Assembly (NCBI RefSeq): GCF_002159705.1 | Contig: NZ_NFJD01000001.1 | Location: 1 to 64,000, forward strand | Reading direction: 5' to 3' | DNA length: 64,000 bases | Origin: Elusimicrobium sp. An273 | GTDB taxonomy: Bacteria; Elusimicrobiota; Elusimicrobia; Elusimicrobiales; Elusimicrobiaceae | In this document: positions 17,508-26,264 of the stretch, piece by piece | Position numbering within the stretch: the stretch's first letter is position 1 | Layout of the letters: each line of letters opens with the position of its first letter | Made by a program: the position numbers and the translations under genes | The notes under the pieces: generated by a model | What the model was told of the DNA's origin: nothing | The model's input: the letters and a program-made list of their open reading frames with translations, nothing else | The model's database searches: none

Positions 17508-18430
17508 ACGGCTTTCCTCCCGCTCACCGCCTGCAGAAAGACGTCTTCCAGGGTGGGTTCCGTTTCCCGGGCGAAAAAGCCGTCCCGAAACGGAGCGGCG
17601 GCTTGTTCAAAGGCGGCCCGGTCGGGCGCACGCACCCGCAGGCGCGAGCCGAATACGGCCGAAGCAATCCCTGCTTTTTCCAGCGCCGCGCGCAAAGGCT
17701 GTTCCACGGGTTTTGTAAACGACAGTTCCAGCGGTTTAACCGGGAAAAATTCTTTTTTTAGTTCCCCGGGCGTGCCCATCGCCACGATTTTGCCCCGCTC
17801 CATTAGCGCAATCCGCCCGCAGTATTCGGCTTCGTCCATATAGTGGGTGGTTACAAAAATAGTTTTGCCCAACTGGGCCAAGCGGCGGATCAGCGCCCAG
17901 AAAGAGGCCCGCGTTTTGGGCGAAGTGCCGGCGGTGGGCTCGTCCAGAAACACCAGCTCCGGATCGTGCAGCAAAGAAGACGCCAGCGCCACCATTTGTT
18001 TCACCCCGCCCGACAAATGGCTGACGGGATCCGGCAAATCCTCACTCAGTCCGATAAATTCCATCAGCTTATGGGAACGCTGGGCAATGGCCTGCGGGCT
18101 CATGGCATAGAGGCTGCCCGCAAAGTGCAGATTTTCCCGCACGGTCAAGTCGGGATACAGCGTAAATTTTTGCGACATATACCCAATGCGCGGCTTGAGC
18201 ACGGCCGTGGAGGAGGAAACATCTTTCCCGTCCACTTCCACCGTGCCCGAAGAAGGATTTAAAATGCCGCAAATGGTGCGGATGGTGGTGGTTTTGCCGG
18301 CGCCGTTGGCGCCTAAAAAGCCGAAAATTTCCCCGCGCTGCACGTCAAAGCTCACGCCGTCCACCGCGTGGAATGAGCCAAACGCCACCACCAAATTTTT
18401 CACGCGGATGACCGGATCATTTTTGTTCAT
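17504..18430 (-). CDS. ABC exporter ATPase (second)
   Basis: An ATP-binding subunit of 308 residues. It has Walker A GANGAGKTTTIRT, signature LSGGVKQMVALASSLL, Walker B ELVFLDEPTAGTSP and a switch histidine in FVTTHYMDEAEYCGRIAL. A C-terminal domain of about 80 residues follows the core, as in YbhF halves. It overlaps the upstream ATPase gene by 14 nt and the downstream permease by 4 nt. In many relatives the two ATPases are one fused protein; here they are separate. Confidence 0.95.
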   Translation of the reverse strand: MNKNDPVIRVKNLVVAFGSFHAVDGVSFDVQRGEIFGFLGANGAGKTTTIRTICGILNPSSGTVEVDGKDVSSSTAVLKPRIGYMSQKFTLYPDLTVRENLHFAGSLYAMSPQAIAQRSHKLMEFIGLSEDLPDPVSHLSGGVKQMVALASSLLHDPELVFLDEPTAGTSPKTRASFWALIRRLAQLGKTIFVTTHYMDEAEYCGRIALMERGKIVAMGTPGELKKEFFPVKPLELSFTKPVEQPLRAALEKAGIASAVFGSRLRVRAPDRAAFEQAAAPFRDGFFARETEPTLEDVFLQAVSGRKAV

Positions 18431-19142
18431 GGTTTAAAAATATCTCCGCAAAATCATGCACGCCAAACTGCGCCGTTACTTCCTGCGGCGCGCCGGAGGC
18501 CAGCATTTCCCCTCCGCTTAGCACGTGCACGCACGCGCAGCGGTCGGCCTCGTCCATATAAGAAGTGCTTAAAATGACCGTCATATTTTCCCCGGCAAAG
18601 CCGTACACCAAATCCCACAGTTCCTGCCGGCTGACGGGGTCTACCCCCACGGTAGGCTCGTCTAACAGGAGCAGTTGAGGGCGGTTTAGCAGCACGCACA
18701 TCAGCCCCAATTTCTTATACATCCCGCCGGACAGCTTCCCCGCCGGGCGGTCTTTAAAAGGCGTCATCCCCGTCGCCTGCAGCAATTCTTCGCTCCGCCG
18801 GATAAAGTCCGCCTGCGGCAGGTCATACAAATCACGGAAAAATTCCAAGTGTTCCTCACACGTCAAATCCGGGTACAGGCTGGGTTCCTGCGGGAAATAC
18901 CCCGTTACGCGCTTGGCCGCTTCGGCGGAAATAAGCTGATCGCCTTGAAAATAAGAAACGCTGCCCGTATCGGGGTGCAGCAGCCCCGCCAACAGACGCA
19001 TCAGCGTGGTTTTGCCCGCGCCGTTGGGGCCGATAATGCCGTGCACCTGCCCGGCCGCAAAAGAAGCGTCCACCCGCTTAAGCGCCTGCGTGCGGCCCAT
19101 TTTTTTGCTTACCTGTTCCACCGCGGCGCGCAGGGCGGGCAT
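18417..19142 (-). CDS. ABC exporter ATPase (first)
   Basis: A 241-residue nucleotide-binding subunit with Walker A GPNGAGKTTLMRL, signature LSGGMYKKLGLMCVLL, Walker B QLLLLDEPTVGVDP and VILSTSYMDEADRC, where the usual switch His (THYMDEA) is replaced by Ser. That substitution may make this the less active of the two sites. It starts 1 nt after the HlyD-type adaptor and overlaps the second ATPase. It corresponds to the N-terminal half of a YbhF-type tandem ATPase. Confidence 0.94.
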   Translation of the reverse strand: MPALRAAVEQVSKKMGRTQALKRVDASFAAGQVHGIIGPNGAGKTTLMRLLAGLLHPDTGSVSYFQGDQLISAEAAKRVTGYFPQEPSLYPDLTCEEHLEFFRDLYDLPQADFIRRSEELLQATGMTPFKDRPAGKLSGGMYKKLGLMCVLLNRPQLLLLDEPTVGVDPVSRQELWDLVYGFAGENMTVILSTSYMDEADRCACVHVLSGGEMLASGAPQEVTAQFGVHDFAEIFLNHEQK

Positions 19143-19143
19143 T

Positions 19144-19875
19144 TTATTTTTCCTCCCCGAAAGAAACTTCCAACGTCATTCCGGATTTGAGCGTACGCGC
19201 CGCATCGTTTTTAAAACGCGTTTTTACACCGTACACCAACCGTTCGCGTTCGCGGCGGGTCTGCACGTTTTTCGGGGTAAATTCGGCCTCGTCGTTAATG
19301 CTTAAAATGCGTCCTTCAAAATGCTGATCCGACTCCGGCAAAAATCCCTCTACCGCCTGCCCCACCGCCAGCCGCGCCAGCAAATCGTGCTCCACATACA
19401 CCCACACGTCCACTTCCGACAGGTCGGCCACCGTCACCAATTTGCGCCCGGCCGCAATAAATTCGCCCGGTTCGTAATACTTATAGAGCACCTTGCCCGC
19501 AATGGGGCTTTTGATCTCGCACCAGCTTTCGTACAAGGCGGCCTGGTCGTATTGATGTTTTTTCAAGTCGTAATTTTCGCGCGAACCCGCGGTGGTTTTT
19601 AACAAGGTTTCCGCACGGGTAAACTCTTTTTGGGCAATGGCGGCTTTCAGGCGCGTGTCGCGGCAGTCCAGCCGGGCCAAGACTTCGTCCTTCTGGACGG
19701 CGCTCCCTTCCTGCACGTTTATTTGGCTGATCGTGTCGGACAAGCGGCTGGGCACATCCACCTCTATCGCTTCCACTACCCCGCTGTACGCAAACGGCGT
19801 ATGACGGAAAAACAACAGTCCCGCCGCCACCGCCGCCACCAATAAAATCACTACGAAAACAATAATTTTTTTCAT
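19144..19875 (-). CDS. HlyD-type periplasmic adaptor of the ABC exporter
   Basis: Connects the inner-membrane exporter to the TolC channel. The 243 residues have an N-terminal membrane anchor (IIVFVVILLVAAVAAGLLFF), a lipoyl/barrel-sandwich half (SAVQKDEVLARLDCRDTRLKA), a short hairpin and a second half including SPIAGKVLYKYYEPGEFIAAGRKLVTVAD. The helical hairpin is shorter than in typical RND adaptors, as in YbhG. It lies 7 nt after the TolC gene in a TetR-headed operon. Confidence 0.92.
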   Translation of the reverse strand: MKKIIVFVVILLVAAVAAGLLFFRHTPFAYSGVVEAIEVDVPSRLSDTISQINVQEGSAVQKDEVLARLDCRDTRLKAAIAQKEFTRAETLLKTTAGSRENYDLKKHQYDQAALYESWCEIKSPIAGKVLYKYYEPGEFIAAGRKLVTVADLSEVDVWVYVEHDLLARLAVGQAVEGFLPESDQHFEGRILSINDEAEFTPKNVQTRRERERLVYGVKTRFKNDAARTLKSGMTLEVSFGEEK

Positions 19876-19882
19876 AAGGCTC

Positions 19883-21214
19883 CTATTTCCCCAAACTGTC
19901 CAAAACGGCCAATCCGTTTAAACGGCGGATCAGCAATTCGCTTACCATCAGCCGGCTTTGCAGGGCCGAGAGGTTGGCGTCATCCACTTCCAAAAAGGTA
20001 ACCGCGCCCGCTTGGTACGCCTGGTACGTAAGCGAAGCGGCTTGGGCGGCTTTGTCCGCCAATTGTGCGGCCAAACGCATTTCTATATCCAGCGCTCCCA
20101 GCGAATCCTGCGCCGAAGCAAACAGCGCTTCCAAGGCTTGGGCGGTTTCTTCCTTTTGGACGGAAGTGGCCTGCGCCGCCAAGCGCTGGGCCTGCGCCTG
20201 CTGTTTGTTTTTGCCTCCTTCAAACAGCGGCAAACGCAGGGAGAGGCCGGCTTTGCCTAAAAAAACGTCTTCTTGAATGGGCCCGTTGGGATACTGGGCA
20301 TAGGCGCCGGCGCTAAGCGAAAGCCGCGGCCAAACGGCGGCGGCATAACCGCGGGCGGCATATTCGTACGATTGGATCACGCCGTCGTACGCCGCCAAGC
20401 GGGGCGTAGCCGCGTCAAACGTAAGCGTCTGAAACGGCGCAAACTGTTTGGCGGTCTGGGCGGGCGCATCGGCGCGGATGACGGCGGAAGTTTCCCCTTC
20501 CATTTTTTCCCGCACGCGCCAGTCCAGCGGGTACTGCGGATTGATGCCGAAATCCGTGCCCGTCAGTTTAAACAAATCCCGCAAATCGCGCGCCAGTTCC
20601 GTCCGCGCGGTGCTGGCGTCCAAAGCGGTGCGAAGGGCTTGCTTTTCGGCAAGCAGTTCGTCGCGGCGGCTTTTGGCGCCCGCTTTGTAAGCGGCGTGCA
20701 CGTCCGCACGCTGTTTGCGCGATACTTTTAATTGTTCGGAAAGCAGATAGATATTTTCCAGATCGCGCTGCACGGCAAAATACGCCTGCCGCACTTGAAG
20801 CAATGCCTGTTTGCGCGCCAGGGCATATTCCATTAATTTGCTTTCATACAGCGACAGCGCCCGGCGGGAGGCCGCCGAACGGGCCCCTTTGTCAAACAGT
20901 ACGTATTCCAGCGTCGGGCCGGCCGAATAGCCCCACTCGCTTCCGAATTCAAACGTCTGCGGCCCCACCTGCATTTGCGGCACTTCGGACGTCCAGCTCC
21001 CGGCGGCGTCTAGGTAAAGCGCCGGATACAAGTTGCCCCGCACGCTTTCATACGAAGCGCGGGCGGCCTGCGCTTGAGCCTGCGCCGCTTTTACCGCGGG
21101 CGAAAAAGCCAGGGCCGCTTCCTCACACGCGGCCAGCGAAAGCGGCTGCACCGGCGCCGCCCACGCGGCGCCCGTCAGCCCCAGAACGCACAAAAATCCT
21201 AAAATCTTTTTCAT
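19883..21214 (-). CDS. TolC-family outer membrane efflux protein
   Basis: A 443-residue trimeric outer-membrane channel protein. It starts with a signal peptide (MKKILGFLCVLGLTGAAWA) and has two repeats of long Ala/Gln-rich helices typical of TolC (LAACEEAALAFSPAVKAAQAQA and LSLRLPLFEGGKNKQQAQAQRLAAQ, each split around beta segments). It overlaps the TetR gene by 4 nt and comes before the HlyD adaptor, so the whole tripartite pump is one operon. Its presence is direct evidence for an outer membrane. Confidence 0.94.
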   Translation of the reverse strand: MKKILGFLCVLGLTGAAWAAPVQPLSLAACEEAALAFSPAVKAAQAQAQAARASYESVRGNLYPALYLDAAGSWTSEVPQMQVGPQTFEFGSEWGYSAGPTLEYVLFDKGARSAASRRALSLYESKLMEYALARKQALLQVRQAYFAVQRDLENIYLLSEQLKVSRKQRADVHAAYKAGAKSRRDELLAEKQALRTALDASTARTELARDLRDLFKLTGTDFGINPQYPLDWRVREKMEGETSAVIRADAPAQTAKQFAPFQTLTFDAATPRLAAYDGVIQSYEYAARGYAAAVWPRLSLSAGAYAQYPNGPIQEDVFLGKAGLSLRLPLFEGGKNKQQAQAQRLAAQATSVQKEETAQALEALFASAQDSLGALDIEMRLAAQLADKAAQAASLTYQAYQAGAVTFLEVDDANLSALQSRLMVSELLIRRLNGLAVLDSLGK

Positions 21215-21843
21215 TTTTCCCCCTTAAATACGGCCCCGACCAGCACTTGAATCCGCTCCGCGGCGCCTTTGTCGGAAAACAGGGCCGTTACCGACGGGCG
21301 CACTCTTCCTTTCCACGGCAAAGGCACCCTCTCATCGAGCCCCGCCACCAACTGCGGAAACACCACCGGCATCGCCAATACCAAAGCCGCGTTGGCCGCG
21401 TCTTTCAGTACCAGTTGCCCCTCCTTCTCCGCCCGTTCCAGCTGCGCCAAGAGTACGGAAATGTGGTGCGTAAAATTGCGGCCGATAAAATCAATAATTT
21501 TGGCGTTCCCGCTAAACACATCTCCCGCCAACGACGAGAGCAGACGTCGGTTTTCCCGCACGAAACGCTGAATGGCCAACAAAATGTTGAGCACATTGGC
21601 GCGGGCGGATTTATCGTCCGACACTTCCAAGCGGATATTTTTCATCAAATTTTCGTATAGCGTACTGAGCAGCGCCCTATCAAAATTATCCTTATTGATA
21701 AAACAATAGTGAAACATCCCCAAATTTACTTGGCTTTCCGCGCACAATTCCCGCACGGTAAACCCGCCCAGCCCGCGCACGCGCGCCAGCCGGATCCCCG
21801 TTTGAATCAGTTTTTCATCTGTGCCGGAAGAAGTTCTGCCCAT
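21211..21843 (-). CDS. TetR-family repressor of the exporter operon
   Basis: A 210-residue regulator. The N-terminal helix-turn-helix spans about residues 8-55 (IQTGIRLARVRGLGGFTVRELCAES, then QVNLGMFHYCFINKDNF); the C-terminal ligand domain is divergent, as usual. It is the first gene of the exporter operon and overlaps tolC by 4 nt, so it should control itself and the pump. The start ATG at 21843 has a good GAGGTG ribosome site 6 nt upstream. The inverted repeat in its promoter is the probable operator. Arrangement resembles CecR-YbhG-YbhFSR. Confidence 0.93.
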   Translation of the reverse strand: MGRTSSGTDEKLIQTGIRLARVRGLGGFTVRELCAESQVNLGMFHYCFINKDNFDRALLSTLYENLMKNIRLEVSDDKSARANVLNILLAIQRFVRENRRLLSSLAGDVFSGNAKIIDFIGRNFTHHISVLLAQLERAEKEGQLVLKDAANAALVLAMPVVFPQLVAGLDERVPLPWKGRVRPSVTALFSDKGAAERIQVLVGAVFKGEK

Positions 21844-21870
21844 ATGACACCTCTTTAATTACACATATGT

Positions 21871-21902
21871 ATAATTATACGAGCGTATAATTATTTTGTC
21901 AA
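21871..21902 (-). promoter_or_regulatory. Consensus promoter overlapped by perfect inverted repeat (TetR operator)
   Basis: On the minus strand TTGACA (21897-21902) is followed by a 17-base spacer and TATAAT (21874-21879), an exact sigma-70-type consensus. A perfect inverted repeat with 11-base arms ATAATTATACG (21871-21881 and its complement at 21884-21894) around a 2-base centre covers the -10 box and most of the spacer. Repressor binding here would block RNA polymerase. The start codon is 28 bases beyond the repeat. Confidence 0.88.
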
Positions 21903-21930
21903 GCGTTTTTTCGTACTACTCCCCCAAAGA

Positions 21931-21957
21931 AAAAACCGCCCGCAAAACGGGCGGTTT
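21931..21957 (-). terminator. Rho-independent terminator of the glycan operon
   Basis: Two 10-base perfect arms (21933-21942 and 21948-21957) flank a 5-base loop, followed on the minus strand by a run of T's. It lies just after the GT8 gene stop, and separates the glycan operon from the exporter promoter. Confidence 0.85.
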
Positions 21958-21976
21958 GTACGGCGGTTACAAAAAG

Positions 21977-23005
21977 TTAATACTGAAGCCAATTCCAATA
22001 TTCGGCCGCTTTGCGCAAGTATCTTTGTTTCATTTTTCCAAAAACAAATTTGGCAAAGAAATGATACTTCTTATACTTTAAATAATAGGGCACAAAATGC
22101 CAACAGTAAAAATTGACATACGCGGCCAATATCTCTTCGTAATAGGACGTTTTGCGCGCCACTTGCCACCACAGGTAGCCTTTGGGGACGTTAGGGAAGA
22201 ACCACACTTTATCCGCCGCCAAGAAATGATAGGCCCGCGCCTGTTCCACTTGGGCGGCATAGACTCTAAAATCCTCCGTTTTGCCTTCAAAAACGCTGTT
22301 GATAACCTCAAAATTATAGCAAGGCGGCAGCGTATAAAAGCGGTTATTAAACACTTTATTTAGGACATCCTGTTCCAGGTTCATAAATTTATTTTCCTGC
22401 GCCGTTTGCAGCAGCTGCCGGAAAGAAGCCGTTTCGTTAAACTTGGCCACATCCGCCACCACTACGCCCGTGTTGTAATACAGGCCCGTACACCCGATTT
22501 CTTTTAAATAAGAATCAATACTTTGTGTGCGGGATACCTGCTGATTCCTACGGCTAGGCGTCCACAAAATTTCTTCGCACGCGGCAATGGGCTGCCCTTG
22601 CAAATCAATTTTAAACAAATCAAAAATATCTGCAACCATCACCAAGTCAATATCCGTAAACACCGCTTTTTCATATTGTTTAAATACTTCCCCCAAGGCC
22701 AGCCGGTAATAGCATTGTTTGGCAAAGTAATGCAGCGAGATATACAGATTGTTTTCAAAAGCCGTCTTCAGATTATAAAACCGGATAGAAAAATTCGGCA
22801 GCTGCGCCAATGCCTGTATCCGCGCTTTATTATCGGCAGTCATATCCGTTTCAAAAATGACGATATCGTACCGGTTTTCTTCTTTGGCGTGGTCAATAAT
22901 AGATTGCAAATATACCGCCAAATAGGGGGCATATCGGTTGCTGCTGCTCATCCCGATTACATAGGGCGTACTGGCAAAAGCCGGCGTAATAGGTTCAAAT
23001 TCCAT
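21977..23005 (-). CDS. Glycosyltransferase family 8
   Basis: Probably transfers glucose or galactose from a nucleotide sugar to a lipopolysaccharide or other surface glycan. The 342 residues show the GT8 pattern: SSNRYAPYLAVYLQSIIDHA near the start, a DxD metal motif in KAVFTDIDLVMVADIF, and YYNTGVVVADVAKF. The C-terminus is basic with aromatic residues and could bind the membrane. It follows the DUF4422-GT8 gene by 63 nt and ends the operon. Its catalytic domain resembles the second half of that larger neighbour, so the two may be paralogous. Sugar specificity cannot be read. Confidence 0.9.
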   Translation of the reverse strand: MEFEPITPAFASTPYVIGMSSSNRYAPYLAVYLQSIIDHAKEENRYDIVIFETDMTADNKARIQALAQLPNFSIRFYNLKTAFENNLYISLHYFAKQCYYRLALGEVFKQYEKAVFTDIDLVMVADIFDLFKIDLQGQPIAACEEILWTPSRRNQQVSRTQSIDSYLKEIGCTGLYYNTGVVVADVAKFNETASFRQLLQTAQENKFMNLEQDVLNKVFNNRFYTLPPCYNFEVINSVFEGKTEDFRVYAAQVEQARAYHFLAADKVWFFPNVPKGYLWWQVARKTSYYEEILAAYVNFYCWHFVPYYLKYKKYHFFAKFVFGKMKQRYLRKAAEYWNWLQY

Positions 23006-23068
23006 AAAAGTTCCTCACATTTCTTTACAAACAAGTGTCTCTTTCAGTTGGTTGGACAGGCAAGGATG

Positions 23069-24985
23069 TTAACTATGCTCCCTCCATAATTCCACTTCAT
23101 TTTTGGCTTCTACCCAAGCTGTTTTGTAACGAGCCTGTTTTTTGCCAGATGTAATATGCGTCATCAATTTATAATACAAATAAGACAAATAAAGCAACGC
23201 ATAGTTTTGGTGTCTATTTTTGTATCGGCACGAAAAAATTTTTGATGTTTCATGCTGGTTTAAGCGCAAGCAAATTTCTTCATAGTACGGCGTCTTGCGC
23301 GCATAACCCCACCAAATTTCTGCCATATCTTCTTGTAAGTAGTACCACGGTTTTCGAAACGAAGCATAATGTATAATCCGAGGAAGTTGGCGCACGTGTG
23401 TATAGAGGTTTAAAGTGTGACAATCCATAGCCGACAAAAATTGCATTCGTTTCATATGCATTTGCAATGTAGGCCAATTCCAAGCCGGATCCAAATAAGT
23501 AATTTCATTTTTTACAATAGAATTCAGAGCATCCTGTACCGAGCCACGAAACGCTTTGCTCGTCAAGAGTTTTAAGACTTTAAATGCGATATTTTCTTTG
23601 ATATATTGCGTTACATTAACTACTATTACACCGGCATTGCAGTAATCATAAACATTTTTTAGATCTAAGTCTTCCCTACAATACCGTTTCCAATCTGCCC
23701 ACGTAAGTCCCAAACGGGCATTCATCATTACATCCCTACACGCGGCTATGGCAGTTGGACAAGAAATCTGATCTAACTTAGCGATATCATCATTAAAAAT
23801 CACATCACAATCCGTATAAATAATTCGCTCGTAACCTTGTAATAACAAAGGAGCAAACAGGCGGTAATAACTTTCTGGCAATTGTTTGATTTTTATTTTT
23901 TGTTTATCTGCAAGCAGATCGGGAACCGTTAAAAACCGCAAAGAAACATTTTTTCTTTCAATTTGTCTTTTTAATCTTCCTTTTTCTTCCGCCGGAATAT
24001 CCCGTTCCATAACCACAATATCATAATTAGATGATATATGAGCATGCTCCACCAGCGATTGCAGGCAAACAGATAAGTAGGGAATATACTCCCGCGAACA
24101 GGCCATCACAATAGCTGAAAAAGGTGTTTTATAGACGGGTTTTATATCATATGAACAGCCGGTATCCTCTATAAAAAAGCCATTTATTTCTTTAATCCGA
24201 AAAGAATGTGTTCTGTAAGCATGTTTGATGAACAAAGAAAGCAAGTATTCCCCCATATATCCCAAAAAACGGTTTTGCTGACTGGTAAAATGAGAAGAAT
24301 CCACTTGCTTTGCCATTTCCGCAAGAACGGTAAACAAAAATTGGCAATACTGAAAGAATAAATCTTTCTTCATAATAAACATATTGCAAAGGTATTGTTC
24401 AGAACCGTTTTTTAGCGAATTTACTTCTTCTTCATAATTGGGGAAAAACTTGAGCACCGTCTCCAGCAATAAATCAAATGTAGCTACATTTTGCTCCGGA
24501 ATGCCAGTAGCATAATGATGTCTGTTAGAAGAAGATCCTAAGTTTGTAACGTCATATGCTTTTAAAACCAAACAATCATATCCTTTTAAGCTATTTGATA
24601 TTTTTTGAGGATGAAAATTGCGGTTTAAATAGTCATCTGTCGCAGATGGCATTTTATAGACGCAGGAAGCAGAAAGCCAAGTGCTTTGTTGTCCAATTAA
24701 AGACTCATCAAAACAAAAATGACGACGGTAATGCATAAACCCGATATAATCGGGGTTGCCCAGCTTGGCATAATTTTTCCACGCCCAATACTGGGCGGTC
24801 AACTCATTATATTGAGGATTTCCGGTGGATATATTTTCCCCATCATCATCTTGCAGCATTCCTTCAAAACGCTCCGCCGCCAACGCGCACCCCGTTTGAA
24901 TCGGCGTTAAAATATCCGATTTCAAAAGGCGGTGCTTGTCGTGATAACTGATCAGCAGTTTAATGGTGGGATTATTTGTGTTCAT
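23069..24985 (-). CDS. DUF4422 + GT8 two-domain glycosyltransferase
   Basis: A 638-residue fusion. The N-terminal part (about 8-260) matches DUF4422 capsule/LPS proteins: LLISYHDKHRLLKSD, STGNPQYNELTAQYWAWKNY and IGFMHYRRHFCF. The C-terminal part (about 285-600) is a GT8 domain with CSREYIPYLSVCLQSLVEHA, the DxD motif in RIIYTDCDVIFNDD and CNAGVIVVNVTQY. It would transfer two sugars or two linkages. The gene overlaps the FAD gene by 14 nt. Its base composition is visibly more AT-rich than all neighbours, with more A/T-ending codons, suggesting later acquisition into the locus. Confidence 0.88.
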   Translation of the reverse strand: MNTNNPTIKLLISYHDKHRLLKSDILTPIQTGCALAAERFEGMLQDDDGENISTGNPQYNELTAQYWAWKNYAKLGNPDYIGFMHYRRHFCFDESLIGQQSTWLSASCVYKMPSATDDYLNRNFHPQKISNSLKGYDCLVLKAYDVTNLGSSSNRHHYATGIPEQNVATFDLLLETVLKFFPNYEEEVNSLKNGSEQYLCNMFIMKKDLFFQYCQFLFTVLAEMAKQVDSSHFTSQQNRFLGYMGEYLLSLFIKHAYRTHSFRIKEINGFFIEDTGCSYDIKPVYKTPFSAIVMACSREYIPYLSVCLQSLVEHAHISSNYDIVVMERDIPAEEKGRLKRQIERKNVSLRFLTVPDLLADKQKIKIKQLPESYYRLFAPLLLQGYERIIYTDCDVIFNDDIAKLDQISCPTAIAACRDVMMNARLGLTWADWKRYCREDLDLKNVYDYCNAGVIVVNVTQYIKENIAFKVLKLLTSKAFRGSVQDALNSIVKNEITYLDPAWNWPTLQMHMKRMQFLSAMDCHTLNLYTHVRQLPRIIHYASFRKPWYYLQEDMAEIWWGYARKTPYYEEICLRLNQHETSKIFSCRYKNRHQNYALLYLSYLYYKLMTHITSGKKQARYKTAWVEAKNEVELWREHS

Positions 24986-26261
24986 GCATCACTTGCTCCG
25001 CAGTGTTTTTGCCGTCTTCAAACGCTTGATGTGTCCAGAAGTAGGCCCATTTGCCAAAGCGGCCCATACTGTAAATGCCCAAAGACGTTAAATAATCCAA
25101 AACCGTTTGCCGGTTTTGGTAAATGGCGTGGTCAAACATAATGTTGGCGTACGGTTCAAAACGGATGTCCTTTACCGCAATATCCGCCGAGTTAAAAAGC
25201 CCCATTTGCCGCAATTTTTCCAGCGTCGTATCCAGCACTTGTTCGGCGGGAGGCACCGGGGCGGTATTGCCGTAAAATACTTCCGCCTGCAGGGAAGAAC
25301 AGCCGCCGGGCACATTGTCGGGCGATTTTAAATTGGGGGAATAGACCCGGGCGGGAGGGATGTCTTCATCATAAATATAAAACCAGAGGTATTTGGCGAT
25401 ATCCGGTTTGTTAAAACCCAATGAAATTTGATACCCGCACGTATGGCGCAGGCGTTTGGCGGCCTGCTGCACCGGTTCCGGCACATCCGGCAATAAGCGG
25501 ATGATTTCCGGCAACGGCAAAGAAGAAAGCAACTCGCCGTAGGCCGTTGCGGTTCCGTCTGCAAATTTCACCCGTTTGACACGGGGGTCAATAAAGACGG
25601 CCTTTTTATTTAGCGCAATGTCCGCCCCTTGGGCCAGCGCATGCAAAATGCTTTTAAACCCGCCTTTTTGCGGGTAGCGCATTACGGAAGTATAGTAAAA
25701 ATTTTCCGTCGGTTTTTCAAACGCACCCTTCAGCACTTCTTCCAAGGTGGGCGAGTGCATGCGGTTTCCCACCCATTTGGTTTCCAATTCTTTGGGCTGG
25801 GCGCCCCAGTATTTGCGGGTATAAGCAAACGGGAAATGCTCGGCAAAATAATCGCCGTACTGCACCCGGAGCCAAGTGTCATAATCGGAAATTTGTTCCA
25901 CGGGGATTTGCCGGCGGTGTACAAAGCCCTTAATAATTTTGACTTTTTCATCCGTCGGCAGCGGATATAAGTTATTCTGCGCCGGATGATACAGCCAATA
26001 CCCGTGATAATAATTGGAAGAAACCGGCGGATGGTTTAAAAGCGGCCCCGCCGCCGAAAACAATTTTTGGACGTTCGGATCGGGCGCAAAGGTAAAATGC
26101 ACAAAACGGTCAAACCGAAAACCGTCAATCGTAAAATTGCCGCACAAGCCGCCCCACTCCGCATCTTTTTCAAAGATGCGGGCCGACCGGCCGGCTTGGC
26201 GCAGCCTGTAGGCGGCCGCCAGCCCGGCAATACCGCCGCCCAAAATAACCGTTTCTTTCAT
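24972..26261 (-). CDS. FAD-dependent UDP-galactopyranose mutase / protoporphyrinogen-oxidase-like protein
   Basis: A 429-residue flavoprotein. It starts with a dinucleotide-binding fold ILGGGIAGLAAAYRLRQAG, then FEKDAEWGGLCGNFTIDGFRFDR, typical of the NAD(P)-binding Rossmann amine-oxidase-like group that includes UDP-galactopyranose mutases and related sugar-locus proteins. The C-terminus has the second FAD segment GIYSMGRFGKWAYFWTHQAFEDG. Lying between rfbG and a glycosyltransferase, it is likely to act on a nucleotide sugar or glycan precursor rather than on porphyrin. It starts 3 nt after rfbG. Exact substrate unknown. Confidence 0.8.
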   Translation of the reverse strand: MKETVILGGGIAGLAAAYRLRQAGRSARIFEKDAEWGGLCGNFTIDGFRFDRFVHFTFAPDPNVQKLFSAAGPLLNHPPVSSNYYHGYWLYHPAQNNLYPLPTDEKVKIIKGFVHRRQIPVEQISDYDTWLRVQYGDYFAEHFPFAYTRKYWGAQPKELETKWVGNRMHSPTLEEVLKGAFEKPTENFYYTSVMRYPQKGGFKSILHALAQGADIALNKKAVFIDPRVKRVKFADGTATAYGELLSSLPLPEIIRLLPDVPEPVQQAAKRLRHTCGYQISLGFNKPDIAKYLWFYIYDEDIPPARVYSPNLKSPDNVPGGCSSLQAEVFYGNTAPVPPAEQVLDTTLEKLRQMGLFNSADIAVKDIRFEPYANIMFDHAIYQNRQTVLDYLTSLGIYSMGRFGKWAYFWTHQAFEDGKNTAEQVMHEHK

Positions 26262-26264
26262 GCG

